From CAVQZA01 sp963718355 (lineage in GTDB: Bacteria > Actinomycetota > Thermoleophilia > Gaiellales > Gaiellaceae), in NCBI GenBank assembly GCA_963718355.1, contig CAVQZA010000020.1:1-64000 (forward strand): a stretch of 64,000 nt of DNA, written 5' to 3'. A program made the translations under genes and the position numbers. Shown here one piece after another: positions 1-7,677 of the stretch. The notes under the pieces are model-generated. The model saw nothing but the letters and a program-made list of their open reading frames with translations. It was not told the origin of the DNA and ran no database searches. Position 1 is the stretch's first letter; each line of letters begins with the position of its first letter.

Positions 1-1
1 A

Positions 2-745
2 CCCGACGATCGCTCGGCGACCTCGACGCTTATCGACCGGCTGCAGCTGCCTTTCCTTGCTGTCACCCGCCCAAGAGGACTTACAGGGCAGACCGGGCAC
101 GCGTCCCACGCCTCACATGCGTCTCACGTCTCGTCGGCTACACCTGTCGTTCCACCGGCGCCCGTTCCTCCGGTCACGCCACTCGTGACGACGCCCGTGG
201 TGACGCCTACCCCCGTCATTACCCCGGTGGTGACACCGGCTACGCCCAAGAAGCCAGTCGCACCGACCGCGACCACACGGTTCCACGCATCGTTAACCGT
301 TACTCAAGAGGTCCCGCGACCCAGCGTCGCCGGGGTAGGCGCCTTTGGCACGTTTACTGCGACACTCAGCGGCCGGATACTCTCTTGGAAGCTCACCGTG
401 TCGCACCTTTCAGGGCCGGTGATCGCGGCTGTCATTCACGCCGGCGCGCGTGGGCACGCTGGCCCAAGCATGCTGCGGCTGTGCGGACCATGCGCCAACG
501 CGGCGCAAGGCACCGCCGTTCTGACGCAGGCCCAGGTTGCGAAGCTCCTTAGCGGCGCCGCATACGTGAACGTCGGGACCCACCAGAACAGTGGAGGCGA
601 GATCCGCGGTCAGATCATCCGCCAGCAGGTCGCCTCGACGCTGCCGCCGGTTGTCGGTGGTGGGGGCGGCGGCCATTCATCCCACGTGTCGCACGCCTCG
701 CACGCTTCACACGCGTCGCACGCCTCGCATGTCTCTGGAGGCTAA
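2..745 (+). CDS. hxsA: HxsA-type His-Xaa-Ser repeat protein with CHRD domain (5' end outside window)
   Basis: Open from the left edge without a stop, so the true start lies outside; at least 247 residues are visible. Order: a short N-terminal stretch; a HAS-HAS-HAS-HVS cluster at visible residues 33-44 (nt 98-133); a Pro/Val/Thr-rich linker; a CHRD-like beta domain at about 95-210 with the family's GGEIRGQI end and a CGPC pair; a Gly-rich spacer; and a C-terminal His-Xaa-Ser run of seven triplets ending HVSGG (nt 674-742). C-terminal His-Xaa-Ser repeats define HxsA, the presumed substrate of the HxsB/HxsC radical-SAM pair encoded downstream. What the modification is remains unknown. CHRD domains are usually extracellular. 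The call is firm because hxsD, hxsB and hxsC follow. The two clusters flanking the CHRD domain are unusual. Confidence 0.8.
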   Translation, partial: PDDRSATSTLIDRLQLPFLAVTRPRGLTGQTGHASHASHASHVSSATPVVPPAPVPPVTPLVTTPVVTPTPVITPVVTPATPKKPVAPTATTRFHASLTVTQEVPRPSVAGVGAFGTFTATLSGRILSWKLTVSHLSGPVIAAVIHAGARGHAGPSMLRLCGPCANAAQGTAVLTQAQVAKLLSGAAYVNVGTHQNSGGEIRGQIIRQQVASTLPPVVGGGGGGHSSHVSHASHASHASHASHVSGG

Positions 746-772
746 TGCCGCGGCGCGAACGACAGGATCATT

Positions 773-1078
773 GTGATCAAGCGTGAGCTGGTCCTAGAAG
801 CGGCTACCTGTTCGGCCGACGCAATCCAACGAGCCGCATACCGGCTGTCCGATCGTCTATCGGTGGATCTGATTACCGAAGATCAAGAGTTCCGTTGCGT
901 CGTGCATCTGGTCTGCGACGAGGAAGCAGAAGCGGATGCCGTTCTCGGCGAGCTTCGAAATGAGATCCTCGATCAGGTTCTCCGCCAGCGGATCAGAGAC
1001 GAGACGGAGGCCGCAAGGAACCTCGTCTTGGCGCTGGCGTTTTCGCGCACCGACCTCGTCGACCAGGAGCAGGGCTAG
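773..1078 (+). CDS. hxsD: His-Xaa-Ser system protein HxsD
   Basis: A 101-residue, mostly acidic protein with no signal peptide or Cys motif, 27 bp after hxsA and 5 bp before hxsB. HxsD proteins are about 100 residues long and carry a conserved C-terminal segment of the NDY-x-LR-x-x-I type. The matching part here reads EILDQVLRQRIRDET, then ARNLVLALAFSR. The role is unknown; it probably assists the two radical-SAM enzymes or binds the HxsA substrate. The start is GTG at 773 with only a weak upstream purine run; a TTG at 771 is in another frame. Identification rests on size, the C-terminal pattern and position between hxsA and hxsB. Confidence 0.75.
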   Translation: MIKRELVLEAATCSADAIQRAAYRLSDRLSVDLITEDQEFRCVVHLVCDEEAEADAVLGELRNEILDQVLRQRIRDETEAARNLVLALAFSRTDLVDQEQG

Positions 1079-1083
1079 CCGAG

Positions 1084-2557
1084 GTGGCGGGGTTCCGGAG
1101 CGCCGGCGCATTCGAGCCTACGGAGGCCGCCTGGGAGTTGCTCCCGTTCAAGTTTGAGCGGTTCGATCCAGGACGGGTCCTGCTCACAAACATGGTGGGA
1201 GAACATCTTTTCGTATCGCCGGCCGAGCTCGAAGCGGTCGTCGACAAGCGGCTTCGCCCTAACTCGCCGCTCGTTCGTCGACTTCGGAGCAAGCACATCC
1301 TCAGACACGCAGGGGAGAACTATCCGTTGGAGCTGCTCGCGCTGAAGACGAGGACGCGCTACCGGCGACTCTCGGAGTTCACGGGTCTTCACATCTTCGT
1401 CGTCTCGCTGCGCTGCGAGCACTCGTGCCCGTACTGCCAGGTCTCGCGGCAGAGCTCGGACAAGGCACCGCTTCGACATGTCGCGAGGAGACCGCCGAGC
1501 GGGCGCTTGAGCTGATGTTCCGCTCACCGTCGCCGAAGATCAAGATCGAGTTCCAGGGCGGCGAGCCGCTGCTCAACTTCGCCGCTGATCGAGACAGATC
1601 GTCGACGACGCCGAGGCGCTCAATCGAGGACTACGGCAAGCAATCTCTCGTTCGTGATCGCGACCAACCTCGCGTTGCTCGACGACGAGGTGCTCGCCTT
1701 CTGTCGCCGCGCACGACGTCTACATCTCGACGTCGCTCGACGGACCGGCCGACCTCCACAACCGCAACCGGCCGCGACCAGGCGGCGACAGCTGGGAGCG
1801 CGCGGTCGACGGGATCCGCCGCGTACGCGAAGAGCTCGGCGTCGATCGCGTCTCGGCGCTGATGACGACGACCGAGCGCAGCCTCGACCGGTCACGCGAG
1901 ATCATCGACTGCTATCTCGAGCAGGGCCTCACCAACATCTTCCTGCGCCCGCTCTCACCGTACGGCTTCGCGATCAAGACGAAGAGCCACGCCGCTTACG
2001 ACGTCGACCGCTGGCTCGCGTTCTACGAGGAGGGGCTCGACTACATCCTCGAGCTGAACACGCAGGGGCATCGCAGGTCACCGAGCAGTACGCCGCGATC
2101 ATCCTGAAGAAGATGCTCACCAACGACGATCCCGGCTACGTCGACCTCACCTCGCCGGCCGGGATCGGAATCGGCGCGATCGTCTACAACTACGACGGCG
2201 ACGTCTACGCCTCCGACGAAGGCCGGATGCTCGCCGAGATGGGCGACACGACGTTCCGACTCGGCGAACCTCCACGACGACTCGTACGCCGGAGATCATG
2301 CTCTCCGACGCACTCCTCGATCCGCTCGAGGAGTCGTTCACGCTAGAGCGCGCCGATGTGCAACGACTGCGCGTTCGAGCCCTACTGCGGCGCCGACCCC
2401 GTCTTCCACCACGCCACCAGCGGCGACTATCGTCGGGCGCAAAGCCTCTCTCAGCGTTCTACCGCCGCAACATGCGCGATCTTCCGAGCTGCTGCTCGAA
2501 CGCTACGAGACCGACCCGCATCGCGCGAGAGCTCTTCCTCACTGGGCCGGCCGATGA
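1084..2557 (+). pseudogene. hxsB: HxsB radical SAM protein, interrupted by several frameshifts
   Basis: The radical-SAM signature C-EHS-C-PY-C lies at nt 1414-1437, where it should bind the SAM-cleaving 4Fe-4S cluster. A GGEP-like loop (EFQGGEPLLNF) follows near 1550, then an SLDG-type segment. A SPASM-like Cys cluster (CNDCAFEPYCG) sits at nt 2356-2388 and would hold auxiliary clusters. These blocks lie in different frames. Reconnecting them needs single-base changes near 1460, 1580-1650, 1700-1760, 2070, 2270, 2345, 2440 and 2500. Between breaks the protein reads well, so the damage is either consensus error or very recent. The GTG start at 1084 is preceded by GGAGCAGGG. The expected end is a TGA at 2555-2557, overlapping the hxsC ATG as ATGA. 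Confidence 0.75.
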
Positions 2558-3756
2558 TCGCGCTCCGCGGCAACGCACGCGACCTCGCAGATCGTCGCAG
2601 CCGCTCGAACGATCCGTCTGGCTGTCTCGGTGGCTCGACCACGCCGAGCGCCGCAACGGCAGAGCCACGCGCGTACCTCGTTCGACGACCCGACGACTCG
2701 CCCCCGAGCGGCTTCGGCCTGTACATCTGCAAGCCCGGCGTGCAACTCAATCGCAACCAGACGTGAACTGGCGTCGAGCTCCCAGACCAGCTCGGCTACC
2801 TCGGCGCGGGCGACGTCATCGCGCTCTCAGCGACGGCGGCGAGCGGCTCCGGGTCCTCTGGCGCCACCGGAGCCGCCAGAACAGCGTCCTCCTCACCGAA
2901 CGCTGCGACCACTACTGCCTGATGTGCTCACAGCCACCGAAGACGCGCAACGACGACTGGCTGCTCGAGGACGCATTGCGAGCTCGTCCGGCTGCTACCG
3001 CGCGACACGACCGACATCGGCTTCACCGGCGGCGAACCCACGCTCTACGGCGAGCGCCTCATCGAGCTCCTGCGCCTCTGCCGCAACCTCGTTCCGCAGA
3101 GCCGCCGTGCACGTGCTCTCGAACGGCCGCCGGTTTCACGATCTCGACTTCGCGCTCGGCTGGGCCGCAATCGACAACCCCAACATGATGGTCGGCATCC
3201 CGATCTACGGCACCGAACCCACACTCCACGACTACGTCGTCCAGGCGCGCGGCGCCTTCGACGAGACCGTCCGCGGCATCCTCAACCTCGCACGGCTCAA
3301 CCAGACGATCGAGATCCGCGTCGTGATCCACAAACAGACCGCGCCGTACCTCGTCGAGATCGCCGAGTTCATCGCGCGCAACCTGCCGTTCGTCGAACAG
3401 GTCGCGCTGATGGGGCTCGAGATGATCGGCTTCGCGCGCGCCAACATCGAGGACGTCTGGATCGACCCGATCGACTATCGCGACGCCCTCACGGAGGCCG
3501 TGATGCTCCTCGACCGCGCCGGATCCACACGATGATCTACAACCACCAGCTCTGCCTCATCGACCGGCGCGTCTGGCCGTTCGCGGTCAAGTCGATCAGC
3601 GACTGGAAGAACGAATACCACCCCGAATGTCTCAACTGCAGCGTCGTGAACGACTGCGGCGGCTTCTTCTACTCCGCCAAGTACCGCGTGAGCGAACACG
3701 TACGGGCGATCGCATCAGATGAAGCCAGACCCACTCCCCTCTTGTCACTTGACTAG
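2554..3756 (+). pseudogene. hxsC: HxsC radical SAM protein, interrupted by frameshifts
   Basis: This is the second radical-SAM protein of the HxS set. It starts at ATG 2554 (MIALRGNARDL), overlapping the end of hxsB. The cluster-binding signature C-DHY-C-LM-C is at nt 2904-2927, followed by FTGGEPTLYGERL near 3020-3060. The frame is intact from about 3100 to 3530. A C-terminal Cys set (C-LN-C...C-GG; nt 3628-3657) resembles an auxiliary-cluster region. Frame changes are needed near 2600-2700, 2770, 2850, 2980, 3100 and 3530; the last splits off the final 74 residues. In HxS systems HxsB and HxsC are always paired and are thought to modify HxsA. Enzyme chemistry is not established. Confidence 0.75.
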
Positions 3757-3792
3757 AAAAGAACCAAGAGCCGATCTAGTGGTGAGTGGCCC

Positions 3793-4506
3793 ATGAGCGA
3801 TCTTGAGAAAGTCCGGGAGGGGCGCGAGGTGGAGCGTGCACAGCGTGGCGGCCTAAGCGGCTTCTTCGAGGCACGACGCGCAAAGAAGGCACAGAAGCAG
3901 TACGACGCCGAGCTGGCGAGCTGGCAGGCCGAGCGGGATGCATGCGCTGCGAACCTCACCCTTGCCACGACCTACACCGGCGTCGAGCAGGCGACCGGGA
4001 TCATCTTGAAGCCGGACGAGGCACTGTTCGCCACCATCAACGGCGCCGCGCTGGTTGAGGACCGGCGCGGCCCTGGTCAATGGCAAGGCCGGTCGAGCGG
4101 CTTCTCGATTCCGATCGGCAGCATCGGGGGCCGTTCGATCCGTTACCGAACAGGTACGTCACGCGGTCACTTCGTGCAGGGAGCGCCGGTACCGACAGCC
4201 ATCGACAGTGGCACCCTCTTCGTGACCAACAAACGGGTGGTGTTTCAGGGTTTGAAGCAGACGCGAGAGTGTCTCTTCGCCAAGCTGATTGGCTTCCAGC
4301 ACACCCCTGACGGGTCAACGGTCTTCTCCGTTTCAAACCGGCAGAAGCCCACGATGGTGTCTTACGGCCCCGAGCTGGCAGGCTGGTTCGATTTCAGACT
4401 AGATCTTGCGTTGGCTCACTATCGCAATGAGGTGCCCGCGATCGTTGCTCAACTGCAGGCCGACCTCGCAACGCTTGATGCCTCAAAACCGGTAGCGCCC
4501 GCCTAA
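3793..4506 (+). CDS. PH/GRAM-like domain protein of unknown function
   Basis: 237 residues with no signal peptide or membrane helix. Residues 1-55 are highly charged and probably helical (EARRAKKAQKQYDAELASWQ). Residues 60-205 form an all-beta region with the pattern KPDEALFATINGAALVE, then GTLFVTNKRVVFQG and a strand-rich tail, as in bacterial PH-like/GRAM domains that bind lipids or proteins. The C-terminal 30 residues look helical. It starts 36 bp after hxsC on the same strand but carries no frameshifts. Whether it belongs to the HxS operon is unclear. No enzyme motif is visible. Confidence 0.6.
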   Translation: MSDLEKVREGREVERAQRGGLSGFFEARRAKKAQKQYDAELASWQAERDACAANLTLATTYTGVEQATGIILKPDEALFATINGAALVEDRRGPGQWQGRSSGFSIPIGSIGGRSIRYRTGTSRGHFVQGAPVPTAIDSGTLFVTNKRVVFQGLKQTRECLFAKLIGFQHTPDGSTVFSVSNRQKPTMVSYGPELAGWFDFRLDLALAHYRNEVPAIVAQLQADLATLDASKPVAPA

Positions 4507-4664
4507 CGCGAGTTGTTCTCTGTCGGCAGGTCATATTCGACCTCGGTGATCGATTCCCAGGCGGCGGGTCCGAGCAAACGGGGCATATCAAAGGACTTGT
4601 CTGCGGTCGACAAGAGTGCAAGTGTGAGTAGGAACACAACTGCGGAACCGAAGAGAGGCAGGCG

Positions 4665-4916
4665 ATGAGGAAACACTGCGCACTGCTCCTGGCGGCTGTC
4701 GCGTTCGCGGCACCGGCCGGGGCGGTGGCTGCTGCGACGCCACAGGGTGTAGTTCCTGTTACCGCCGCAAAGACCTGCGGGGCGGGTTACGTGCGAGGGA
4801 ATCTGTCTTGGGGCGTCAAGTGTTTGCGCGCGGGCGAGTTCTGCAAGGTTGGAAACCGCGAGTACCTGAAGTACGGCTTCGTCTGCCCGGCTACCGGACA
4901 TCTCCGGCGTCGCTAG
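4665..4916 (+). CDS. Small secreted Cys-rich protein
   Basis: 83 residues. The N-terminus MRKHCALLLAAVAFAAPAGAVAAA is a clear Sec signal peptide with an AXA-type cleavage region. The mature part has four cysteines in the pattern CGAGYVRG...KCLRAGEFC...YGFVC and a basic end. The same short module occurs alone or as a tail on secreted proteins of Thermoleophilia, which helps place the organism. The function is unknown; two disulfides are likely outside the cell. The ATG at 4665 follows GAGAGGCAGGCG, a usable ribosome binding site. The 158 bp upstream contain no confident gene. Confidence 0.6.
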   Translation: MRKHCALLLAAVAFAAPAGAVAAATPQGVVPVTAAKTCGAGYVRGNLSWGVKCLRAGEFCKVGNREYLKYGFVCPATGHLRRR

Positions 4917-5033
4917 ATCCGTTCACAGGTCGTGGTTCAACTGAACCGCGAATCGAGCCGGTTGCAGGCGCCCGTCCGATGCCGGTCTTCAACGGATCGT
5001 CGCCCGTCTCTGGCTGCGCGAAGGTCGCCTCGC

Positions 5034-5273
5034 TCAGGGCGTGGTGACTGGTCGGAAGCCTTCGCAGTCGCACCGTCCGGAGGTCAGGCTCTGAAAGTCG
5101 CCGACGCGTCTGTCGCACCCTGCGGCTCCTCGTTTGTGGAACACGCGGACGTGTTCGCCTCGCGGATGGCCGCACCGGTCGCACAGCGGCGAGTTCTCGC
5201 ACGCCGTGCACATCGCGAGCACACCGGCGAGACGGACACCACGATCGCTGCCGCAGTATCGACAGGTTCTCAT
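5034..5273 (-). CDS. Small zinc-ribbon-like protein
   Basis: 79 residues starting MRTCRYCGSDRG at ATG 5273, with GGAG four bases upstream. Metal-binding pairs are CRYC, CTAC, CDRC and a terminal C-x-C (RCDCEGF); GHPRGEHVR supplies two histidines. The CxxCGH...H...C...CxC-x-GF arrangement is a recurring actinobacterial small-protein pattern, probably a double zinc knuckle. The same frame is open upstream to 5576, through the direct repeat at 5321-5411. The Cys-rich part has its own start and the upstream part looks non-coding, so I chose the internal ATG. Function unknown. Confidence 0.5.
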   Translation of the reverse strand: MRTCRYCGSDRGVRLAGVLAMCTACENSPLCDRCGHPRGEHVRVFHKRGAAGCDRRVGDFQSLTSGRCDCEGFRPVTTP

Positions 5274-5320
5274 CGCACTCCGACCATCGGCGGGAGATAC
5301 GAACGGCTTGAACCGTTTGC

Positions 5321-5411
5321 GTGCGTGCCCCGTTTTACTTGACACACGCTTGACACAGCCCCGAAATCTGGCTCCAGCAAAGGGATCGCGGAGGGACCAC
5401 ATCATAGGGTC
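5321..5411 (+). repeat. Left copy of a ~91-bp direct repeat (possible att site)
   Basis: It matches 18844-18934 in the same orientation with about eight mismatches, including an identical 33-bp block around CCCGAAATCTGGCTCCAG and an identical 18-bp block ending ATAGGGTC. The right copy overlaps the 3' end of a tyrosine integrase gene. The two copies bracket the catabolic island, as attL/attR or scars of repeated integration would. Confidence 0.7.
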
Positions 5412-5563
5412 CGGCCCCAGGTAACGATCGGCTTGTCTGAGCTGTCTTTCGATACGAGGATTGCCAGGCTCCCGCTTCCGGTGTCTTGCTCCGTGGGGCG
5501 AGGATTCAATGCAGGCGTCGGGCCGTAGAGTACGGAGTCGCCGATCCGACACGAGGAGAAGAG

Positions 5564-5935
5564 ATGTCCGATGCAATCAACGCCGACGGCGCGCCGCCAC
5601 AGGCAGGCCCTTACTCACACGCGGTGCGAAGCGGAAACCTTGTCTTTCTCGCCGGCCAGGGACCGTTCGACCCCGCGACGGGAATCATCCCCGAGACGTT
5701 CGAAGGTCAGGCCAGGCAGACCCTCCTGAACCTCGAGACGGTCGCGAGGGCGGCGGGTACCTCGTTGGCCCACGCGGTCCGGGTGGGCGTGTACCTCAGG
5801 ACGATGGACGACTTCGCCGTCTTGAACAACGTATACGCGGAGTTCTTCAGCGAGCCGTATCCGGCTCGCACGACCATCCAGTCCAACATGAACATCCCAG
5901 TCGAGATCGACGCAGTGCTCGAGTTGCCGGCCTAG
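5564..5935 (+). CDS. RidA family protein (enamine/imine deaminase-like)
   Basis: 123 residues covering a whole YjgF/YER057c/UK114 domain: AGPYSHAVRSGNLVFLAGQ near the start, then GTSLAHAVRVGVYLRTMDDF and the closing YPARTTIQ...VEIDAVLEL. Family members hydrolyse reactive enamines/imines released by PLP or oxidative enzymes to carbonyl plus ammonia. The conserved Arg that anchors substrate carboxylates appears as the R in PARTTI. The start at ATG 5564 is set by GAGGAGA 6-12 bases upstream; an earlier in-frame ATG at 5486 lacks a site. It is first of a three-gene rightward set, its TAG overlapping the next GTG. Cytoplasmic; probably clears an intermediate of the island's pathway. Confidence 0.85.
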   Translation: MSDAINADGAPPQAGPYSHAVRSGNLVFLAGQGPFDPATGIIPETFEGQARQTLLNLETVARAAGTSLAHAVRVGVYLRTMDDFAVLNNVYAEFFSEPYPARTTIQSNMNIPVEIDAVLELPA

Positions 5936-7677
5936 TGGAGGACGCGCGCGTCGCGGTGGCGTTGATCGGGCTCGGCGACATCGGGCTCGCCGCCCATCTC
6001 CCGGCGCTGCTGGCCGAGCCACGCGTCACGCTCGCCGCGCTCGCCGACGTCGACGACGGACGCGTCGAGCAAGCTGCGGCGCTCGCACCCGGCGTACGCG
6101 CGACCACAGCCGTCGAAGACCTGCTCCTCGACCCGACCATCGACGCCGTCGTGATCGCGACACCGCCCTGGGTCACGACGAAGCTGGCGCGCCTGGCGCT
6201 CGAGGCAGGCAAGTACGTCCTCGCCGAGAAGCCACCGGCGCCCTCGCTCGCGGAGGCGGCAGAGCTCGCCGGGCTGCCGGAGGCACACCAGCGGCTCCAG
6301 ATCGGGCTCACCTACCGCCACCACCCTTCGGTCGACCGCCTGCGGGAGCTCGTGCGCGGGGGCAACCTCGGCAGCCCGCTCCTGATCCTGGCGTCCGTGT
6401 GCGACGAGGTGGCCGACCCTGACGGAGACCCGGTGAACTTCGCGCGGAGGCTCCAGTCGCTCGAGCACTACCCGCCGGTGATCTCCGACGGCATTCACGC
6501 CTGCGACCGCCTCAACTACCTCCTCGGTATGTCACCGACCGCGGTGCAGGGCTGGGCCCTGCGCAGCGACGAGCGCTACGCGACGGCCAACGCGAACGGC
6601 GCGATCCTCGAGTACGACGACGGGACGGTCGCGCGTCTCGACGTGATCTGGCTCTATCCAGTCCTGCCTCCGAGCCAGTTCGTCGTCACCGGTCCGCTCG
6701 GTTGTGCGGTTCTGGACCCGCCGACGTTCGCCCTGAGCGTCGCATTCGCGGACGGTACGATGGAGACGATTGCGCCGCCCGGCGACAAGACCGAAGTCTG
6801 CTTCGAGCGCCAGCTCAGCCGCTTCGTCGATCACTGCCTCGCGGGTACACCGCCCGTCCCTGGGCTCGAGGAGGCGCTCGCCGGCCTCGCACTTGCGGAA
6901 CGCATAGCCGCAGCAGCAGGCCTGATGGCGGAGGTCCCCGTCGTGATCGACTTCCACGTCCACCAGCCGTCCGCCGACGCCTACGACGCCGGGACGTACG
7001 CCGACTTCGCAGCGTCTCTCGGCGTCGAGCTGTCCGTCGCGTTCACGTTCGACGGCCTACGAAAACCGGGCGCCGCCGCCAACGACGCGCTCGCCGCTTT
7101 CGTGGCCGGCGGCGGTGGGCGGCTCGTCGCCTTCGCGAACGTCGATCCGAGCGACTCCGGCGCTGCGGACGAGATCCACCGCTGCGTGCGCGACCACGGC
7201 ATGCGCGGCGTCAAGCTCCACCCGTGGGTCCAGGGATTCTCGATGCACACCCCCGGCCTCGATCCCGTCTGTGAAGCGGCGGCCGAGCTCGGGATTCCGG
7301 TCATCTTCCATGACGGGACTCCGCCGTACAGCGCGCCACTCCAGCTCGCCGCGCTGGCTCGACGTCATCCGCGGACGACGGTCGTGCTCGGGCACGGAGG
7401 GCTGCACGACCTCTGGCGCGAGGCCTGGGCCGCCGTCGAATCGACCGCCAACGTCCACATCTGCCTCTGCGCCGCTCCGGCCTATGCGATGCGCGAGCTG
7501 ATCGCGCGCTGCCCGCTGGAGCGGATCGTCTTCGGCACGGACGGTGGGCTCCTTCCCGAGCCCCGCCAGCGCTACGTCGTGCTCCGCATCCGGCAGCTCG
7601 GCCTCCTCGGGCTTAGCGAGCGGGAGCGGCAGGCGATCCTCGAGGACAACCCGCGCCGACTGCTTGCCGTCGCATGA
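5935..7677 (+). CDS. Gfo/Idh/MocA oxidoreductase fused to an amidohydrolase-2 domain
   Basis: 580 residues in one frame. Residues 1-330 are a Gfo/Idh/MocA oxidoreductase: the nucleotide-binding motif IGLGDIGLAAH at the N-terminus and the family EKP motif (LAEKPPAPS) near residue 105. From about residue 337 a complete amidohydrolase-2 TIM barrel begins with IDFHVH (two metal-ligand His). It continues with GVKLHPWVQGF, IFHDGTPP, LGHGGLHDLW and FGTDGG, whose Asp is the likely catalytic base. The join holds GGCGGAGG at 6927-6934 followed by an in-frame GTG at 6943, a normal distance, so the hydrolase may also be made separately. GTG 5935 overlaps the ridA stop, and the end overlaps the next gene by 4 bp. 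An NAD(P)-linked oxidation plus hydrolysis of the same substrate class is inferred. Confidence 0.8.
   Translation: MEDARVAVALIGLGDIGLAAHLPALLAEPRVTLAALADVDDGRVEQAAALAPGVRATTAVEDLLLDPTIDAVVIATPPWVTTKLARLALEAGKYVLAEKPPAPSLAEAAELAGLPEAHQRLQIGLTYRHHPSVDRLRELVRGGNLGSPLLILASVCDEVADPDGDPVNFARRLQSLEHYPPVISDGIHACDRLNYLLGMSPTAVQGWALRSDERYATANANGAILEYDDGTVARLDVIWLYPVLPPSQFVVTGPLGCAVLDPPTFALSVAFADGTMETIAPPGDKTEVCFERQLSRFVDHCLAGTPPVPGLEEALAGLALAERIAAAAGLMAEVPVVIDFHVHQPSADAYDAGTYADFAASLGVELSVAFTFDGLRKPGAAANDALAAFVAGGGGRLVAFANVDPSDSGAADEIHRCVRDHGMRGVKLHPWVQGFSMHTPGLDPVCEAAAELGIPVIFHDGTPPYSAPLQLAALARRHPRTTVVLGHGGLHDLWREAWAAVESTANVHICLCAAPAYAMRELIARCPLERIVFGTDGGLLPEPRQRYVVLRIRQLGLLGLSERERQAILEDNPRRLLAVA

Noticed and set aside
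98..133. Short tandem repeat resembling a CRISPR or microsatellite
   Set aside because: It is the codon-level repeat of His-Xaa-Ser triplets in hxsA; there are no spacers.
4503..4664. Possible minus-strand small membrane protein (helix FGSAVVFLLTLALLS and an acidic tail)
   Set aside because: A plausible helix, but no start codon with a ribosome site and it lies in the promoter region of the secreted Cys-rich gene; not enough to call.
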